Below, piece by piece: positions 31,343 through 39,322 of a stretch of 46,857 nt of DNA. The notes under the pieces were generated by a model. The model worked only from the letters and a program-made list of their open reading frames with translations. It searched no databases and had not been told where the DNA came from. Source of the stretch: Chloroflexota bacterium (lineage in GTDB: Bacteria; Chloroflexota; Dormibacteria; Dormibacterales; Dormibacteraceae). The stretch spans positions 1-46,857 of the forward strand of contig VBIW01000054.1 in the NCBI GenBank assembly GCA_005880915.1. Reading direction: 5' to 3'. A program made the translations under genes and the position numbers. The stretch's first letter is position 1, and every line of letters begins with the position of its first letter.

Positions 31343-32021
31343 TCTTCCCCGCTCGCGGCGAAGTCCCCGGCGTAGCCGCGGGATTGGGCTGCTTGGCGTA
31401 GTCCTCCAGCCCTTTTTCCAGGCGGCCGAACGCGCGCTGGATCTGCGTCCGTGTGTCCTCGATGAGGGCTGCCCCGCGCCGGCCCGCGATCACCTGCTTG
31501 CGGACTCGTTGGACAACCGCGCGGTGGGCGCCGAACAGCGCCGCCGCGGCGGCCATGGGCTCGACATCGTCCGGATCGATGCCGGCCTCACCCGCGAGCA
31601 GCTCGGCGAGCAGCCGCGTGTAACGGTCGACGATCTCGCGCTCCCGGATCGCGAGGGAGGGGCTCGAGGACATAGCGTCGCCCGCCTTGAGAATCTGGGC
31701 GATCCTGCCCCGCTCGCCCAGGTTCTCGACGCTCTCGAGCAGACGCCCCTTCAGCGCGCGGATCGCCGGCTCGCCCCGGGGTCGCATGCGCACCGCTTCG
31801 AGCAGCTGCTCCTCGAAGAACTGCATCCCGGCGAAGAAGAGGTCTTCCTTGTTCGGGAAGTAGTTGAAGACCGTCACCTCTGAGACGTCCGCAAGCCGCG
31901 CGATGTCTGCCACGGTCACCGCGTCGAACCCGCGCTCCGAAAACAGCCTGTGCGCGGCCTGGAAGATTTGCTGACGCGTCTGCTGCTTCTTGCGTTCGCG
32001 AAGACCAGGTTCCGCAGCCAT
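31332..32021 (-). CDS. TetR-family transcriptional regulator
   Basis: 229 aa. The N-terminal helix-turn-helix is F-D-A-V-T-V-A-D-I-A-R-L-A-D-V-S, V-T-V-F-N-Y-F-P-N-K-E-D-L-F; the ligand-binding C-domain is helical and variable, with a low-complexity Pro/Ala tail. It is divergent from a membrane protein and an MFS exporter, the usual layout for a repressor of an efflux operon. A 16-bp perfect palindrome lies between them. The promoter of this gene, TTGGGC-N17-TACAAT, leaves only about 3 nt before the ATG. Confidence 0.92.
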   Translation of the reverse strand: MAAEPGLRERKKQQTRQQIFQAAHRLFSERGFDAVTVADIARLADVSEVTVFNYFPNKEDLFFAGMQFFEEQLLEAVRMRPRGEPAIRALKGRLLESVENLGERGRIAQILKAGDAMSSSPSLAIREREIVDRYTRLLAELLAGEAGIDPDDVEPMAAAAALFGAHRAVVQRVRKQVIAGRRGAALIEDTRTQIQRAFGRLEKGLEDYAKQPNPAATPGTSPRAGKTRA

Positions 32022-32030
32022 CAGTCCTGG

Positions 32031-32059
32031 ATTGTACTGGAATAAGCTCAGTCGCCCAA
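32031..32059 (-). promoter_or_regulatory. Promoter of the TetR gene
   Basis: Minus strand TTGGGC (32054-32059), 17-nt spacer, TACAAT (32031-32036). The predicted transcription start is near 32024, so the 5' leader would be about 3 nt. The palindromic operator lies just upstream of the -35. Confidence 0.5.
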
Positions 32060-32070
32060 TACTTTAAGTC

Positions 32071-32086
32071 ACCATAAATTTATGGT
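32071..32086. promoter_or_regulatory. 16-bp perfect palindrome, likely TetR operator
   Basis: ACCATAAATTTATGGT is an exact palindrome. It lies between a possible rightward -35 (TTTAAG, 32063-32068) and -10 (TAGCCT, 32086-32091) for the exporter operon, an ideal repression site. Confidence 0.7.
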
Positions 32087-32125
32087 AGCCTAGGCGACAA
32101 GGCTGGCAATTCAAGGAGGACTCAG

Positions 32126-32578
32126 ATGGACCTTTATTCGATCGCTCTGTTTGCACACATCGTCGGCGCCGTGCTTGTCTTCGTGCTCCTGACCGTCGAA
32201 GGACTCGGGCTCAGGTTCGGTTTCGCGTACGCGCCTCTGAACCGCATCCTGGGGCCGATTTCGGCGGTGGCGATCTTGATCCCCGGGATCTACATGATGG
32301 CGGTCCAGTGGGGCTGGGCCGGGTGGGTTGTCGTGGGCATCACAACCTATGTCCTCATCGCGGCAATCGGCGCGTACACGGGCATCAACGTCATGAGGGG
32401 GCGCATCAATCGCCAGGCAGCGATCGCCAGCTGGCTGGTTCGAATCGGCATGGCCCTTGGCGTCCTGTTCGACATGACCGTCAAGCCCAACCTGTTCATC
32501 TCGGCGGGCGTGGTGCTCGTCGTAGCGGTGATCGCCGGGGGCTCGGGACTCGTCCTCCGTCGTCAGGTGGCGTCGTGA
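32126..32578 (+). CDS. DUF2269-like four-TM membrane protein
   Basis: 150 aa, ATG at 32126 preceded by AAGGAGG. Four hydrophobic segments: about 5-25, 42-63, 64-87 and 102-146, the last being two close helices. The first contains I-A-L-F-A-H-I-V-G-A. The match to a DUF2269-type protein is tentative. It overlaps the MFS gene by 4 bp and shares its operon and TetR control, so it may assist the exporter. Confidence 0.75.
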   Translation: MDLYSIALFAHIVGAVLVFVLLTVEGLGLRFGFAYAPLNRILGPISAVAILIPGIYMMAVQWGWAGWVVVGITTYVLIAAIGAYTGINVMRGRINRQAAIASWLVRIGMALGVLFDMTVKPNLFISAGVVLVVAVIAGGSGLVLRRQVAS

Positions 32579-34008
32579 CGGCAGCGCCCGCCGAACAAAC
32601 GTGGACTCCGGCGCAGCCGGACCAGCGGCGGTGGGTCGCCCTCGCCTTCATCGCGATCGCCCAGCTGATGATCGCGCTTGACGCAACCATCGTCAGCATC
32701 GCTCTACCGTCGGCGCAAGCCGGCCTCGGCGCCTCCGACGGCGACAGGCAGTGGGTCGTGACCGCCTACACGCTCGCGTTCGGCGGGCTCCTGCTGCTCG
32801 GCGGACGGATCGCCGACTACCTGGGCCGGAAGCGGGCGTTCGTGATCGGTCTTGCCGGCTTTGCCCTCGCCTCCCTGGCTGGAGGCGCGGCGCCGAACTT
32901 CGTCGCCCTGGTCGCCGCCCGCGCGGCGCAGGGTGCGTTCGCCGCGCTGCTTGCGCCCACAGCTCTTGCTCTGCTTGCAACCTCGTTCACCCAGGCCCGA
33001 GAGCGCGCCACGGCGTTCGCGGTGTACGGATCCATCGCGGGCAGCGGAGCGGCGATCGGGATGCTGCTCGGCGGCGCGCTCACCCAGTACCTCTCATGGC
33101 GATGGTGCCTCTACGTCAACCTGCCCATCGCCGTCGTCGCCGCGATCGGCGGCTGGATCGTCCTCCACGCGTCATCCAACCGGGACCGGCCATCCCTGGA
33201 CGTCCCAGGGGTGGTGCTGGCCGGCGCGGGACTGGTCTCGCTCGTGTACGGGACGACTGAAGCGGTCAGGACCGGCTGGTCGTCGGCCACGGTGATCACC
33301 CTCGTCGCGGCCAGCGCCGTGCTCCTCGTCCTGTTCGTGCTTCGCGAGGCGCGTACGGCTTCGCCCTTGCTGCCCCTCCGCATCGTCACCGATCGCAATC
33401 GCGGGGGCGCCTATCTCGCGGTCGGGCTCGCCCTGGCCGGCATGTTCGGCGCCTACCTATTCCTGACCTATGACTTCCAGGTCGTTCTCCGCTACACGCC
33501 GCTCCAGGCGGGCCTCGCTTTCCTCCCGATCACCGTCGCGTCGCAGGCCGGCTCGTGGCTCATCGCCCGCCGCCTCATGCCGCTGGTACAGCCGCGCGCT
33601 CTCATGGCGCCGGGCGCGCTCGTGGCCGCGGCGGGGCTCGTCCTGCTGACCCAGCTCCACGCCGGAAGCAGCTTCGTGTCGATCGTCCTGCCTGCCGAGC
33701 TGCTGCTCGGACTCGGGCTGTCGACTGCGATGGTGCCGGCCTTCAGCGTGGCTACGCACGGGGTCGATCCGCGCGAGGCTGGGGTGGCGTCGGCCACGGT
33801 CAACGCCGCCCAGCAGATCGGCGCGTCGCTCGGTGTTGCGGTGCTCAACACGATCGCCGCGACGGCGACCGCGGCATACGTCGGACCTCGCACTGATGCT
33901 GTGCTGCACGGTTTCGCCCAGGCGACCGCATGGGGCGCGGCGATCATGGTCCTGAGCGCCATGGCGGCCGCGCTCCTGATCACGGCCCGGCCTTCCGCAA
34001 GGCCATAG
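32575..34008 (+). CDS. MFS drug exporter, DHA2 (EmrB/QacA) family
   Basis: 477 aa from the GTG overlapping the upstream stop. The N-terminus has L-D-A-T-I-V-S-I-A-L-P (motif D1 of the family), then Q-W-V-V-T-A-Y and G-G-R-I-A-D-Y-L-G-R-K-R (motif A), with about 14 hydrophobic helices. Such pumps export hydrophobic drugs and dyes by proton antiport. Regulated by the divergent TetR gene. A strong hairpin (34012-34034) follows the stop. Confidence 0.92.
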   Translation: MTAAPAEQTWTPAQPDQRRWVALAFIAIAQLMIALDATIVSIALPSAQAGLGASDGDRQWVVTAYTLAFGGLLLLGGRIADYLGRKRAFVIGLAGFALASLAGGAAPNFVALVAARAAQGAFAALLAPTALALLATSFTQARERATAFAVYGSIAGSGAAIGMLLGGALTQYLSWRWCLYVNLPIAVVAAIGGWIVLHASSNRDRPSLDVPGVVLAGAGLVSLVYGTTEAVRTGWSSATVITLVAASAVLLVLFVLREARTASPLLPLRIVTDRNRGGAYLAVGLALAGMFGAYLFLTYDFQVVLRYTPLQAGLAFLPITVASQAGSWLIARRLMPLVQPRALMAPGALVAAAGLVLLTQLHAGSSFVSIVLPAELLLGLGLSTAMVPAFSVATHGVDPREAGVASATVNAAQQIGASLGVAVLNTIAATATAAYVGPRTDAVLHGFAQATAWGAAIMVLSAMAAALLITARPSARP

Positions 34009-34011
34009 GCA

Positions 34012-34034
34012 CCCTCTCCCCATAGGGGAGAGGG
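34012..34034. terminator. Perfect 10-bp hairpin after the MFS gene
   Basis: CCCTCTCCCC (34012-34021), loop ATA, GGGGAGAGGG (34025-34034), then a partial second copy of the right arm. It resembles widespread CCCTCTCCC-type dispersed repeats and may also act as a terminator. No U-run follows. Confidence 0.5.
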
Positions 34035-34063
34035 CTCAGGGGAGAGGGGCGCGAAAAGCACCC

Positions 34064-34093
34064 TTGACACGATCTCTCTTGGCGGTGTATTCT
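34064..34093 (+). promoter_or_regulatory. Promoter of the ArsR gene
   Basis: TTGACA (34064-34069), an 18-nt spacer, TATTCT (34088-34093). The predicted start is near 34100, inside the palindrome that follows. Confidence 0.65.
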
Positions 34094-34096
34094 TCC

Positions 34097-34116
34097 ACTT
34101 AGCTAATTAGCCAAGT
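34097..34116. promoter_or_regulatory. 20-bp imperfect palindrome, likely ArsR operator
   Basis: ACTTAGCTAATTAGCCAAGT is palindromic at 9 of 10 pairs, with a perfect core GCTAATTAGC. It overlaps the predicted transcription start, a typical autoregulatory site. Confidence 0.65.
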
Positions 34117-34126
34117 AGAAAAATAG

Positions 34127-34498
34127 ATGCCAACAGATCACCTTAGCGTCACGTTTGCAGCCCTCGCCGATCCCACCCGGCGAGCGATCCTGGCCCGTCT
34201 TGCCCAGGGGGAGGCCTCAGTCACGGAGCTGGCCAAGCCGTTCGACCTCAGCCTTCCCGGCGTCTCCAAACACCTGAAAGTGCTGCAGCGCGCCGGCCTG
34301 ATCACGCAGAGCCGCAACGCGCAGTGGCGGCCGTGCCGCCTCGAGGGGAGCCGCCTGAAGGAGGCTTCCGAATGGGTGGGGGAGTACCGCCGCTTCTGGG
34401 ACGAGAGTTTCGAGCGCCTCGACCAAGTTCTGCAAGATTTGATCAAGAAGGAGAAAACCGATGACCAGCAAGGAGACCACGACCATGCCGAAAGTTGA
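34127..34498 (+). CDS. ArsR-family transcriptional regulator
   Basis: 123 aa. Winged helix with A-L-A-D-P-T-R-R-A-I-L-A-R-L, S-V-T-E-L-A-K-P-F-D-L-S-L-P-G-V-S-K-H-L-K-V-L (kept here as a described helix-turn-helix), then R-A-G-L-I-T. No Cys metal site is visible, so it is probably not a metal sensor. This class is usually paired with an SRPBCC protein, as here: the next gene overlaps by 38 bp. Autoregulation through the palindrome at 34097 is likely. Confidence 0.92.
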   Translation: MPTDHLSVTFAALADPTRRAILARLAQGEASVTELAKPFDLSLPGVSKHLKVLQRAGLITQSRNAQWRPCRLEGSRLKEASEWVGEYRRFWDESFERLDQVLQDLIKKEKTDDQQGDHDHAES

Positions 34499-34967
34499 GT
34501 ACACGATCGAACCCGGCAAGCAGGAGATCATCAGCACGGTGATCCTCGACGCGCCACGCGAGCTCGTGTTCAGGGCGTACACCGATCCCAAGCTGTTCGC
34601 GCGGTGGTGGGGACCGCGCCGCTACAACAACAAGGTCGAGAAGTTCGACTCCCGGTCGGGCGGCGAGTGGCGTGTCGTACAGGTCGGCGACGACGGCGGC
34701 CAGCACGGGTTCCGCGGCGTCAACCACAACGTCACCGCGCCAGAGCGCATCTGCCAGACCTTCGAGTACGAAGGATTTCCAGGACACGTCGCCCTGCAGA
34801 CGGCCACGTTCGAGCCCCTCGGCAACCAGACGAAGGTCGTGGCCCAGATGGTCTTCCAGTCGGTCATGGACCGCGATGGCATGGTCGGCTCCGGCATGGA
34901 GGAAGGGGCCAACGAATCGATGGAGCGGCTCGCGGAGCTCCTTGACCAGATGAAGGGCGGTAAGTGA
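34461..34967 (+). CDS. SRPBCC (AHSA1-like) family protein
   Basis: 168 aa. START/AHSA1 fold: V-I-L-D-A-P-R-E-L-V-F-R-A-Y-T-D-P, then A-R-W-W-G-P-R, S-G-G-E-W-R, and a C-terminal helix E-E-G-A-N-E-S-M-E-R-L-A-E-L. The hydrophobic cavity binds lipids or other small molecules; members linked to ArsR genes are widespread in soil bacteria but their ligands are unknown. An internal ATG 8 codons in is an alternative start. Confidence 0.9.
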   Translation: MTSKETTTMPKVEYTIEPGKQEIISTVILDAPRELVFRAYTDPKLFARWWGPRRYNNKVEKFDSRSGGEWRVVQVGDDGGQHGFRGVNHNVTAPERICQTFEYEGFPGHVALQTATFEPLGNQTKVVAQMVFQSVMDRDGMVGSGMEEGANESMERLAELLDQMKGGK

Positions 34968-35032
34968 GGCGGGTCTGACTCAGCTCGACGTTGTGCTCGC
35001 TGACTGGGTCACCGAGCAGAGGATGAAGAGAG

Positions 35033-35479
35033 ATGGCACGTGGACTTCGATCTGACGTACCGAAAGAAGTGAGCGCCGCCGCGGGCGCAAGATCGGTCGA
35101 CGCCTACATCGCGGCTGCGCCAAGGGCGGCGCAGCCGCCCCTCCGCCGGCTGCGGGCGCTGATTCTGAGCGGCGCGCCGAAGGCCGAGGAGCGAATCAGC
35201 TACGGCATGCCCTACTACCACTACCACGGACGGCTGATCTACTTCGCGATCTTCAAGAACCACATCGGCGTCTATCCCGGCGGCCATGCGGACAAGCACC
35301 CGGAGATGAAGCCGTACATGACCAGCACCGGGACCTATCGCTTTCCGCTGAATCAGCCGCTGCCGGTCGCGCTTCTCCGCCGCTTCGTCAAGGCGCGTGT
35401 CAAGGAGAGGGAGGCGAAGGGGAAGGGGAAGGTCGCGTCAGCGGCGGGATCCTCACGCCGTTCTTCGAGTGCTCGATGA
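35033..35479 (+). CDS. DUF1801 (YdhG-like) domain protein
   Basis: 148 aa. The domain begins V-D-A-Y-I-A-A-A-P and contains E-E-R-I-S-Y-G-M-P-Y-Y, G-R-L-I-Y-F-A and Y-P-G-G-H, the core of DUF1801. The last 30 residues are a Lys/Arg/Ser-rich tail. Function unknown; such proteins resemble frataxin-like or iron-related folds. It converges with the YdeI gene and overlaps it by 80 bp within the low-complexity tails of both. Confidence 0.85.
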   Translation: MARGLRSDVPKEVSAAAGARSVDAYIAAAPRAAQPPLRRLRALILSGAPKAEERISYGMPYYHYHGRLIYFAIFKNHIGVYPGGHADKHPEMKPYMTSTGTYRFPLNQPLPVALLRRFVKARVKEREAKGKGKVASAAGSSRRSSSAR

Positions 35480-36008
35480 GCTGGCGCAATCTCCTCTCGC
35501 GGGTTTCCTCACGCTTCGCGCTGATCACCCAGTAGGACGCAGCCCGTCTATACCAGGGCGCCTGGGAGGCGAAGAACTTCCACGCGCCCTTGTGCTTGCG
35601 AAACTCGGCCTCCATTGCATCCGTGAGCGGAACGCGGTTCTCGTACGAGTAGATGCGCGAGCGCTCCTCATCACGTAGCTCGAACGCTGCCTGTCCTTTC
35701 GGGTGCACGCGGCCCTGCTCATTCAGCTCGCCGAAACGCTTGATGTTGATTGCGCTCCACGTGCTCCGCTTCCGTCGCGGCGTGATGCGCTGGGCGAAGC
35801 TGTCGTCTCCCACCTTGTAGCGCACGCTGTCGATCCAGCCGAAGCACAGCGACTGGTCGACGACGTCCTGCCACGTGACCGACGGCCGGCCGCTTGCCTT
35901 GCGGTGGTAGCCGACCCAGAGATCAATTGCGCTCTCGTGGTTCGCCTCGAACCACGCGCGGAGCTCATCCGGCGTAGTGAAGACGACCACGTTCTCAGGT
36001 TTCGGCAC
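35400..36008 (-). CDS. YdeI/OmpD-associated family protein
   Basis: 202 aa from the GTG at 36008. The longer frame to 36053 would overlap the divergent TMEM175 start, so the inner GTG was preferred; family members also begin at about this point. Signatures: F-F/T-x-P-D-E-L-R-A-W-F-E-A-N-H, S-G-R-P-S-V-T-W, L-C-F-G-W-I-D-S-V-R, and F-T/I-T-P-R-R-K-R-S-T-W-S. C-terminal region R-x-W-x-F-F-x-x-Q-x-P-W-Y matches the DUF of bacteriocin-protection YdeI. Cell role unclear. The last about 20 residues are Pro/Ser-rich. Confidence 0.88.
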   Translation of the reverse strand: MPKPENVVVFTTPDELRAWFEANHESAIDLWVGYHRKASGRPSVTWQDVVDQSLCFGWIDSVRYKVGDDSFAQRITPRRKRSTWSAINIKRFGELNEQGRVHPKGQAAFELRDEERSRIYSYENRVPLTDAMEAEFRKHKGAWKFFASQAPWYRRAASYWVISAKREETRERRLRQLIEHSKNGVRIPPLTRPSPSPSPPSP

Positions 36009-36044
36009 AGCTTGACGACTGTACAAGGCTTCATCCTTACGGGC

Positions 36045-36698
36045 GTGAGCCACCAGTCGAGCCCGCCCCGACGCCTGGCCGACCTCTCGGGCACCAACCC
36101 CGACCGGCTCTCAGGCATCTCGGACGGGATCTTCTCGGTCGGCATGACCCTCCTTGTGCTGGGCCTCGCGGTGGGCCAGGTTGGCAAGTCGATCAGCACC
36201 GATGCACAGCTCTGGGACGCCTTGCGAGCCCTCGCTCCGAACGTCCTCGTCTACACCATGAGCTTCATGACGCTCGGCATATTCTGGCTGGGGCAGGGGA
36301 CACAGCTCGCGCACCTGGCCCGAAGCAATCGCAACTTCGCCTGGATCCACCTCGTGTTTCTTTTCGCGGTGACCATGGTGCCGTTCTCCACCATGCTGCT
36401 GGCTCACTACTACTGGCTCAAGGTGGCGCTGATCGAGTACTGGCTGAACATCGTTCTGCTCGGCGCGATGTTGTTTGCGGGCCTCGAGTACGGCCTCCGC
36501 GCCGGCCTCTTCCAGGAGGAGCACCGCCGCGACATCACTCACCTGATGCGGGGACGCATCCTGATCGCGCAGGCGCTCTACGCGGTCGCGACCCTCCTTT
36601 CTGTGATATTCCCGACCTGGGTGAGCATCGCCCTGATCGTGCTGATCCAGCTCAACTACGTCCTCGCGCCGAGGATCCCGATCCTCAACCGCTTCTAG
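36045..36698 (+). CDS. TMEM175-family potassium channel-like protein
   Basis: 217 aa, GTG start. Six hydrophobic helices. TM1 carries G-I-S-D-G-I-F-S-V-G-M-T-L-L-V-L-G-L, matching the family's F-S-D motif with Ile in place of Phe. Bacterial TMEM175 channels are tetramers of one six-TM repeat, conduct K+ and lack the usual selectivity filter. Annotated in databases as DUF1211. The KefB-type antiporter 0.8 kb downstream is another potassium-linked gene. Confidence 0.85.
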   Translation: MSHQSSPPRRLADLSGTNPDRLSGISDGIFSVGMTLLVLGLAVGQVGKSISTDAQLWDALRALAPNVLVYTMSFMTLGIFWLGQGTQLAHLARSNRNFAWIHLVFLFAVTMVPFSTMLLAHYYWLKVALIEYWLNIVLLGAMLFAGLEYGLRAGLFQEEHRRDITHLMRGRILIAQALYAVATLLSVIFPTWVSIALIVLIQLNYVLAPRIPILNRF

Positions 36699-36728
36699 CC
36701 GGCCGATCCTCGTGCGCGCCTGAATAGA

Positions 36729-37496
36729 ATGCCCGCTGTGTTGAATGACGAGCCGCAGCCGCGCGGCGCGCTGACGGGCAAGGTCGCGATCGTCGCCGGA
36801 GGGGCAAGCGGAATCGGGAGGGTCGCCGCCCGGGCCCTGGCGCGACAGGGCGCACGCGTGGTGATCGCCGACTTCGACGCCGAGCGCATGGAGCGGACGG
36901 TCGAGGAGATCCTGCAGCTCGGCATCACCGACTCGATGGCCATCTTCACCGACGTCCGCAGCGACGCCTCCGTCCACGCCATGGCGGGCGACGCGATCAA
37001 GGCGATGGGCCAGGTTGACATCCTCATCAACATGGCCGGCGTCCTTCTGAAAGGACCCGTGGAACGAATCAGGACGAGCGATTGGAAGTGGATGCTGCAG
37101 ACCAACCTGCTCGGCCCCGTGCGCACGACCATGGCTGTGCTTCCTCACATGAAGGAGAGAGGCTCGGGTCACATCGTGAACACGGTGAGCGCCGGTGGGC
37201 TCGCGCCCAGCGATCCGTTGACGACCGCTTACGACACCGGCCACGCCGCGCTGGCCGCTTTTACGCGCAGCCTCGCCAGCCAGCTGGCCGGAACCGGCGT
37301 CAACATCTCTCTGTTCAGCACGGGTTCGGGCGGCCCCCGCATCGGCCAGAACACGCGCTCCCGCGGCATGGGGCGCATGCTCCACCGAGCGCATGACCTG
37401 GAAGAGCAATCGACGCCGAGCGAGCAGCTGGTCGACAACCTGATCGACGCCATCCAGAATCCTCGCTTCCTGGTGCTTGCGGAAACCAGCGAGTGA
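36729..37496 (+). CDS. Short-chain dehydrogenase/reductase with His in place of catalytic Lys
   Basis: 255 aa. Rossmann motif V-A-G-G-A-S-G-I-G, acidic A-D-F-D-A selecting NAD(H), N-M-A-G, and catalytic Ser in N-T-V-S-A-G-G. The YxxxK motif reads Y-D-T-G-H: Lys is His. The Lys normally lowers the Tyr pKa and binds the ribose, so activity is doubtful. TAGAAT (36725-36730) overlaps the ATG and stands 7 nt before an in-frame GTG at 36738; if it is a -10, the true start is 36738. A GTGA overlap couples it to the antiporter gene. Confidence 0.88.
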   Translation: MPAVLNDEPQPRGALTGKVAIVAGGASGIGRVAARALARQGARVVIADFDAERMERTVEEILQLGITDSMAIFTDVRSDASVHAMAGDAIKAMGQVDILINMAGVLLKGPVERIRTSDWKWMLQTNLLGPVRTTMAVLPHMKERGSGHIVNTVSAGGLAPSDPLTTAYDTGHAALAAFTRSLASQLAGTGVNISLFSTGSGGPRIGQNTRSRGMGRMLHRAHDLEEQSTPSEQLVDNLIDAIQNPRFLVLAETSE

Positions 37497-39226
37497 ACGT
37501 CCCCACAGGGCTCCTTGCGAGCATCGGCATCTGCGTCGGTTTTGCGGCGCTGATCGCCGCGGTCACGTGGCGATTCCGCCAGCCGCTGATCATCGCCTAC
37601 CTGGTGACCGGCGTGATCATCGGCCCCATCGGTCTCAAATTCGTAACCGACCAGGGCAGCATCTCCACGGTCGCCGAGATCGGCCTCATCCTTCTCCTTT
37701 TCGTCATCGGACTGGAGATCGACCTCCGCAAGATGGCTTCCGGGGGCCCTGCAGTCCTGCTCACCGGCGCGCTGCAGGTGCCGATCTGTGTCGCGCTCGG
37801 GATCGGGTTCTTCTACGTGCTCGGCGTGCAGAACCGCCCCAATGACTACGCGCTCCTCTATCTCGCGGCCTGCATGAGCCTTTCCAGCACGCTCGTGGTG
37901 GTCAAGATCTTGAACGACAAGTTCGAGCTTGACACCCTGCCGGGCCGGATCACCCTGGGTGTGCTCGTGATCCAGGACCTGTGGGCGGTGGCCATGCTCG
38001 CGGTCCAGCCGAACCTCCTCAACCCAAACCTGGTTCCACTCCTGGGCTCCTTGTGGCGCGGCGCCCTCCTCGTCGTCGGCGCATTCGCCCTCTCGAAGTA
38101 CGTCTTGCCGCACCTGTTCCGGATGGTGGCCAAGGCGCCAGAGCTTGTGTTGGTCTCCGCGCTTGGGTGGTGCTTCTTCCTGGCCGGGGCGGCGAGCTTG
38201 ATCGGGCTTTCGCGCGAGATGGGCGCATTGATCGCTGGGGTCAGCCTCTCGACGTTTCCCTACAGCCTCGATGTCGCCGCCAAGGCCGTCAGCATCCGCG
38301 ACTTCTTCGTGACCCTTTTCTTCGTCGCGCTTGGCCTTCAGATCACGATTCCCAGCCTCCAGGTGCTCGAGCTGGCCCTGGCCGCATCGATTTTCGTCAT
38401 CGTGAGCAGGGTCGTCGTCGTCCCGATCCTCTACGCCCTGCGACTCGGCCTGCGGACCAGCATCGTGCCGGCGATCAACCTCGCCCAGGTCAGCGAGTTC
38501 TCGATCGTCATCGCCTCCATCGGCGTCACGTTCCACCAGATCTCACAGGACGTGCTGACCGTCGTCATCGTCACCTTTGCGGTCACGTCGGTGGTGTCGA
38601 CCTACATGATCAACGCGAGCCACCCCATCCAGAACGTGCTGACAGCGGTCTTCAAGCGGCTGGGCCTCAAAGACCTCGACTCGAGCAAGGCAGTGGAGGC
38701 GGAGGAGCTGCACCAGCCGGTTATCTTTCTCGGCTTCTTCCGTGACACCAGCTCGATCCTCTATGAGTTTGAGCACGAGGGCTCGGCGCAGGAGTCTCGC
38801 GAGTTCATCAATAAGCTCCTCGTGATCGACTTCAATCCAACGGTGCTGCGGGAGCTGCGCCGGAAGGAGATCAAGTGTGTCTACGGCGACATCGCGCACT
38901 CGGACACCCTGCGCCACGCGGGGGTCGAGCATGCTGACCTCGTCGTCTCGAGCATCACTGATGACGTGCTTCGGGGCACCAGCAACCTCCGCATCATGAA
39001 GAGCGTCCACAACAACGCTCCGAACGCCAAAGTCGTGCTGACGTCCGACCACATACCCGAAGCGCTGCGCTTCTACGAGGAGGGGGCGGACTTCGTATTC
39101 ATCCCACGCCTGTACTCCGCCGCGGCCTGCGCGCGCATCCTGCGCAAAGGCCTGGCGGGGGGATTCGAGGAGATTCGCTCCCAGGCCATCGAGCACCTCT
39201 CCCGCCGACAGGAGGTCCTCGCCTAG
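37493..39226 (+). CDS. CPA2 (KefB-type) cation/proton antiporter with degenerate RCK domain
   Basis: 577 aa, GTG overlapping the SDR stop. About 12-13 TM helices to about residue 385, with G-L-E-I-D-L, L-V-I-Q-D-L and L-A-Q-V-S-E-F typical of the Na/H exchanger fold. The C-terminal TrkA-N-like domain (about 410-530) has the last-strand Asp (L-V-I-D-F-N-P) and V-Y-G-D-I-A-H-S-D-T-L, but the nucleotide-binding glycines are not G-x-G-x-x-G; the loop reads G-F-F-R-D-T-S-S. NAD(H) control of transport may thus be lost or altered. Substrate is probably K+ or Na+. Confidence 0.92.
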   Translation: MNVPTGLLASIGICVGFAALIAAVTWRFRQPLIIAYLVTGVIIGPIGLKFVTDQGSISTVAEIGLILLLFVIGLEIDLRKMASGGPAVLLTGALQVPICVALGIGFFYVLGVQNRPNDYALLYLAACMSLSSTLVVVKILNDKFELDTLPGRITLGVLVIQDLWAVAMLAVQPNLLNPNLVPLLGSLWRGALLVVGAFALSKYVLPHLFRMVAKAPELVLVSALGWCFFLAGAASLIGLSREMGALIAGVSLSTFPYSLDVAAKAVSIRDFFVTLFFVALGLQITIPSLQVLELALAASIFVIVSRVVVVPILYALRLGLRTSIVPAINLAQVSEFSIVIASIGVTFHQISQDVLTVVIVTFAVTSVVSTYMINASHPIQNVLTAVFKRLGLKDLDSSKAVEAEELHQPVIFLGFFRDTSSILYEFEHEGSAQESREFINKLLVIDFNPTVLRELRRKEIKCVYGDIAHSDTLRHAGVEHADLVVSSITDDVLRGTSNLRIMKSVHNNAPNAKVVLTSDHIPEALRFYEEGADFVFIPRLYSAAACARILRKGLAGGFEEIRSQAIEHLSRRQEVLA

Positions 39227-39236
39227 GATTCCGCCC

Positions 39237-39250
39237 CGTTGGCGCCAACG
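39237..39250. promoter_or_regulatory. 14-bp perfect palindrome between antiporter and MpaB genes
   Basis: CGTTGGCGCCAACG is an exact palindrome starting 10 bp after the antiporter stop. It may be an operator of the downstream gene or a small terminator stem. No U-run follows. Confidence 0.4.
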
Positions 39251-39322
39251 AGGCGTCATTTCCGTACTCGATTGATGTCGCTGGATACATCGAGGCGTAA
39301 TCCTTGTCCGTATCTTGGCGGT

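Noticed and set aside
37229..38536. 435-codon minus-strand frame rich in Asp, Glu and His
   Set aside because: Antisense to the SDR and antiporter genes, no domain, extreme composition.
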